Source: Limonium bicolor (lineage: Eukaryota; Streptophyta; Magnoliopsida; Caryophyllales; Plumbaginaceae). From it: a DNA stretch of 64,000 nt. The first letter of the stretch is position 1, and every line of letters starts with the position of its first letter. The stretch is taken from positions 91,795,298-91,859,297 of the forward strand of contig CM041783.1 in NCBI GenBank assembly GCA_023374045.1, read 5' to 3'. Below, piece after piece: positions 60,620 through 64,000 of this stretch. Below the pieces are notes generated by a model that ran no database searches, was not told the origin of the DNA, and saw nothing but the letters and a program-made list of their open reading frames with translations. The translations under genes and the position numbers were made by a program.

Positions 60620-63230
60620 ATCTAACCCCCCCTTAAAAGAACTTCGTCCTCAGTTCACACTTTCCACGCATCATTAGATTTGAACACAGGAATCACTTGG
60701 AAATAACTTCATAACCAAACACACTTACATCACAACCTCGGACTAATGCTCGGCAACACATTCACATCCCCCACACATAAACATAACAATCCACATGATA
60801 GACCTCGGACTCTATGGGTCCGGGTATCTTAACAACACTTACACATACATAACAACCCTTGGACTCACTGGTCTCGGGTAACATCACAACATTGGACACA
60901 ATAGGTCCCCATAACATACAGGTCTTCAGACACTTAGGTCTATGTAACACAACCATTTAGACTCATAGGTCTCAATAAGCATACACTTTTAGGAGATCAA
61001 AGTCAACATAACATTTATTACACATACCACACAACATGTCATAGCATGTATAACAATCAAAATATCTTTTACATACACACTGTGATCCCGCAGAACCCGG
61101 TAGCGATGGACACCTTCCGTCCCGTGCCTTTTGGGAGATTAAAACAATCACTTAAATTAAATTTCCTTGTGAGGTTAAGTAAGAAGACTTTAAGTTATGT
61201 AAAGTATCCATCAACGTTTTATAATCCAATTTAAAATTTTGAAACACACACAACTCCAAGCCACTTAAGCTCTTTGCTTCTTTTCTTAGCGTGGTTATTG
61301 TGACCACTTATAGGGAGCTTCAAAATCATCCAACCCTGATGTGATCAGCATCAGTGTTGAACTATCCTTCCACTCCAATTTGTGTTCGGCTTCCCTTGAT
61401 CACATGCAAATCAAGTTCCACCTCCCACTTCATTTTCAAGCATCAATTAAATCACTCATTTCCAATTTTTATCTTTAAATCATTCTAGTCATGATCCATA
61501 ACATCTTCAAGGGATAGGACTTACGTCTATCAGTATTCCATTCACTTAAATGTGTTACCTAGGGAATTCATTCTCACTAGGTTCTATGTCAGTTGTATTC
61601 TTTCATGAATCACTATATAGTATATATATACACATATAATTTATCAAAATACAACACACAATTTCAACATTTATACACTGTCGGGGTTGATCCCCCCGGA
61701 GTTTCTCTACTCCCACACTTGTACTATCACTCAAACCGTTAACAAATACACACACTTATCACAATGGTATTCGCATCTTTCTGTGTGCAATTACCACAAT
61801 TAAACCATGAATGAATGTGTATGTTTTCGTAACACACACACACAATCATCAAAACAATAATATAATTTTGTGCTATGCCCACAATAAAATCAAATACACT
61901 ACGTACACTTGACGGTAATATACACTAAGTGGTTTTGCGCTCTACCCCCTTAAAAGGGATTACGCCCCACGTAATCAATCACTAAGCATTGCTTAAATGT
62001 TCTGCCGTCGTGAAGTGTTTTAACTTCCACGCGGTCTATTAACAATGGATTCTGATAGGATCTTAACCATATTGGCGGTTTAGTTCTAAACCAAGAATTC
62101 TCATTGGAGTTTGTTTTAAACTCTAGTCGGTTTCGATTCTGGCCTGTTAGGCTTCTAGGCGTTAATAATTAGCATTCACTCATGTTCACCATGTACATTC
62201 AACACTTGATCACTGGCTCACTAGTTTCTGCTGCGAAACTCTAATAAGTGTAGAGCTTAATTGCTCCATTTGTTATTCTTACTGTATTGTACATCCCCAA
62301 TTGTCACCTTCATCTTGGTAACAATGGTTTCTCAACCGACGCACGGTATCTTTTACCCTGAGCGGATTCGGTGAGTTTCACAATTTTCCATTCACTTCTC
62401 CAATAGCTTACAGCGTAAACTACTATGTAATTTACAATGATTGACTTGCTTCTACCGACTTAACGTCGGTTGAGATTGAGCTACTACTTAGTGTGTAGTG
62501 CTCTCTCAGCTATTTACAACATTTGGGGTATATTCCATACCGGTATTGGCAGTTAGTGCTACGTAGTCGCTTACTGTTAATCATGTCTCCAAATTTGGTT
62601 TGTACAAGTACTCTTTATTGGTGTGGTCTTGCATTTCCTATGCATCGGCCATATATAACATTTTCCTCCATAATTAACATGTTTCCAATCCTAGCTATCC
62701 CACTCGTCATTATGCTCAAGTGCAATACCAAAACACCAGTCATACAGAGTGTAGAGGCGTAACTCTTGACAGTAAATTCCTTATGTGATTGCAGTAGGAA
62801 TTCACACTGAGTTTCCTTATCACATAGTACCGACCATTGCGCTCATTGCCAGTCTGTGATCATCACTTGCTTGCTATGTCCATTGAGTTTACTCATAACT
62901 GGTCTTATCGTATATGTTACATTATCGTTTAACAACACTTATACAACGGTCTGCTGTTGCGCCACCGTGCTCTTACTCCCTGTATAACATCAGCTTACAT
63001 CGTATCTACTGTCACCTCAACTCCACACATAAACTTACATCATTCACATTATGGTTCATCCCTCCTTTGGATGACTACTAAATGCTCCTTGAGCATCGAT
63101 CATTCGAGTCAAAGCCGGCATTATTCAGCCAGGTGCTTCACTTTATACACACGTATTACTAAGCTAACTGCTCTCTTTCAATAATAACATCGTCCATCCT
63201 TAACATATTTCTTGAACTTGATTCACATAA
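60620..63230 (-). mobile_element. 3' internal part of element B
   Basis: Collinear with 53136-55704, including 'ggact..ggtc' units (60735-60985), the second polypurine-like copy (61941-61958) and the fossil chromodomain (62012-62112). It is cut at 63230 by LTR C. No functional gene. Confidence 0.75.
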
Positions 63231-64000
63231 TGAAATACCCCAAACCTTGATATGTGGTTTAAATAGCAAACTATGTTATATAAAGGCTAAAAAGTGCCTT
63301 AGAAACATCAGTGGACAATTTAAAACACAGTAAAGTGCAATAAAGCACTAAGACACAGTTTGAGCAAAAACATGCTCTAAGCAATGAGTGAACTTGGTTA
63401 GGACCCAAAGAGCCTACCAAGACTTAATAACATTTAATTATGATTTAATAAGGCTAAATAAGTCCTTAGGAAACTTTGGTGGATAGTTAAACCAAATAAA
63501 ACACAAGAAAATACCTTAAAGTCAATAAGAGCAAAAATGTGCTCTAAGCTTGGGATAAATTTGTATAAGACCTAATGGTCATACTTATATCTTATAAATA
63601 TGTTAATGAACATATTAAATCAATTACCAAAGGAAACCAAGCTTGAAAACAAGTTAAAACACAAAGTGTGCTTTAAGGAGTCTTAAAGCACGTTTTTGAA
63701 AAATTGTCTTGTAAATGAGTTTTGAATGGCTAAATGTCCATCATTACTCTTTAATTAACATGTGTATATATAGTATCACATTTGGGTGGCCATATTAGTG
63801 GGAAATCAAAAATTTCACTTCTATGTGCCTTAGTTTGTGAATAGTAACTTTTATAAGCTAGTTTGTAACATATAATGTTATAAGTGATTAAATTGGTCAA
63901 CAAAGACTAGTATACCCTCCTAGGCATAATGGTGGCCGGTTTTTGTAGTAGTGAGTCACCAAGTTGTAAAAGAAATAAATAAGTAAAGTAAAACTTTAAG
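63231..64000 (+). repeat. LTR C, inverted, partial
   Basis: It starts TGAAATACCCC and runs as the reverse complement of the right ends of LTR A and B. The insertion interrupts 'attcacata^actaccg', as seen intact at about 55704 in element A. It continues beyond the window. Confidence 0.85.

Overview
The window reads as intergenic repeat DNA from a large plant genome, most likely a eudicot. I found no ordinary host gene. Nearly everything belongs to LTR retrotransposons, mostly Ty3/gypsy, nested inside one another. The organism cannot be named from this sequence; a Tat/Ogre element with a 6.1 kb LTR next to Athila and chromovirus elements fits repeat-rich eudicots.

Layout, left half. Positions 1-36150 are a minus-strand Tat/Ogre element. 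Its 5' LTR (30048-36150, 6.1 kb), tRNA-Arg-type primer site, extra ORF1, gag, protease, RT, RNase H, second (archaeal-type) RNase H and integrase read leftward. Its 3' LTR is cut by the window start (1-1874). A second minus-strand element, a chromovirus of 14.2 kb (3476-17692), sits in the Ogre 3' untranslated region. It has 3.9 kb LTRs and a perfect 5 bp target-site duplication (GTCTT). The Ogre element itself lies inside a plus-strand Athila element, of which pol, an env-like region and the 3' LTR are visible (36151-45780). The Athila element in turn abuts the 3' end of a Ty1/copia SIRE-type element.

Layout, right half. After an AT-rich stretch and a short Athila-like LTR fragment with its primer site, two related minus-strand chromovirus-family LTRs with 3' internal sequence follow (A: 48526-56084; B: 56085-63230). 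An inverted LTR of the same family (C, 63231 onward) is inserted into B. The A and B internal regions carry only a shared, fossil chromodomain, so this subfamily looks non-autonomous. LTR B is a mosaic of the A type and the LTR type of the 3476-17692 element.

Main discovery candidate. The 3476-17692 chromovirus carries an AlkB-type Fe(II)/2-oxoglutarate dioxygenase domain between the Gag zinc knuckles and the protease (11251-11978, same strand). All diagnostic residues are visible: HxD, the distal His and the R-x5-R pair. Its gag is also split by two short GT-AG introns whose removal restores the frame. A third donor lies just before the AlkB block, with an in-frame acceptor just before the protease, so alternative splicing could choose Gag-Pro-Pol over an AlkB product. 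The AlkB block needs about six frame corrections, so in this copy it is either decayed or affected by sequence errors.
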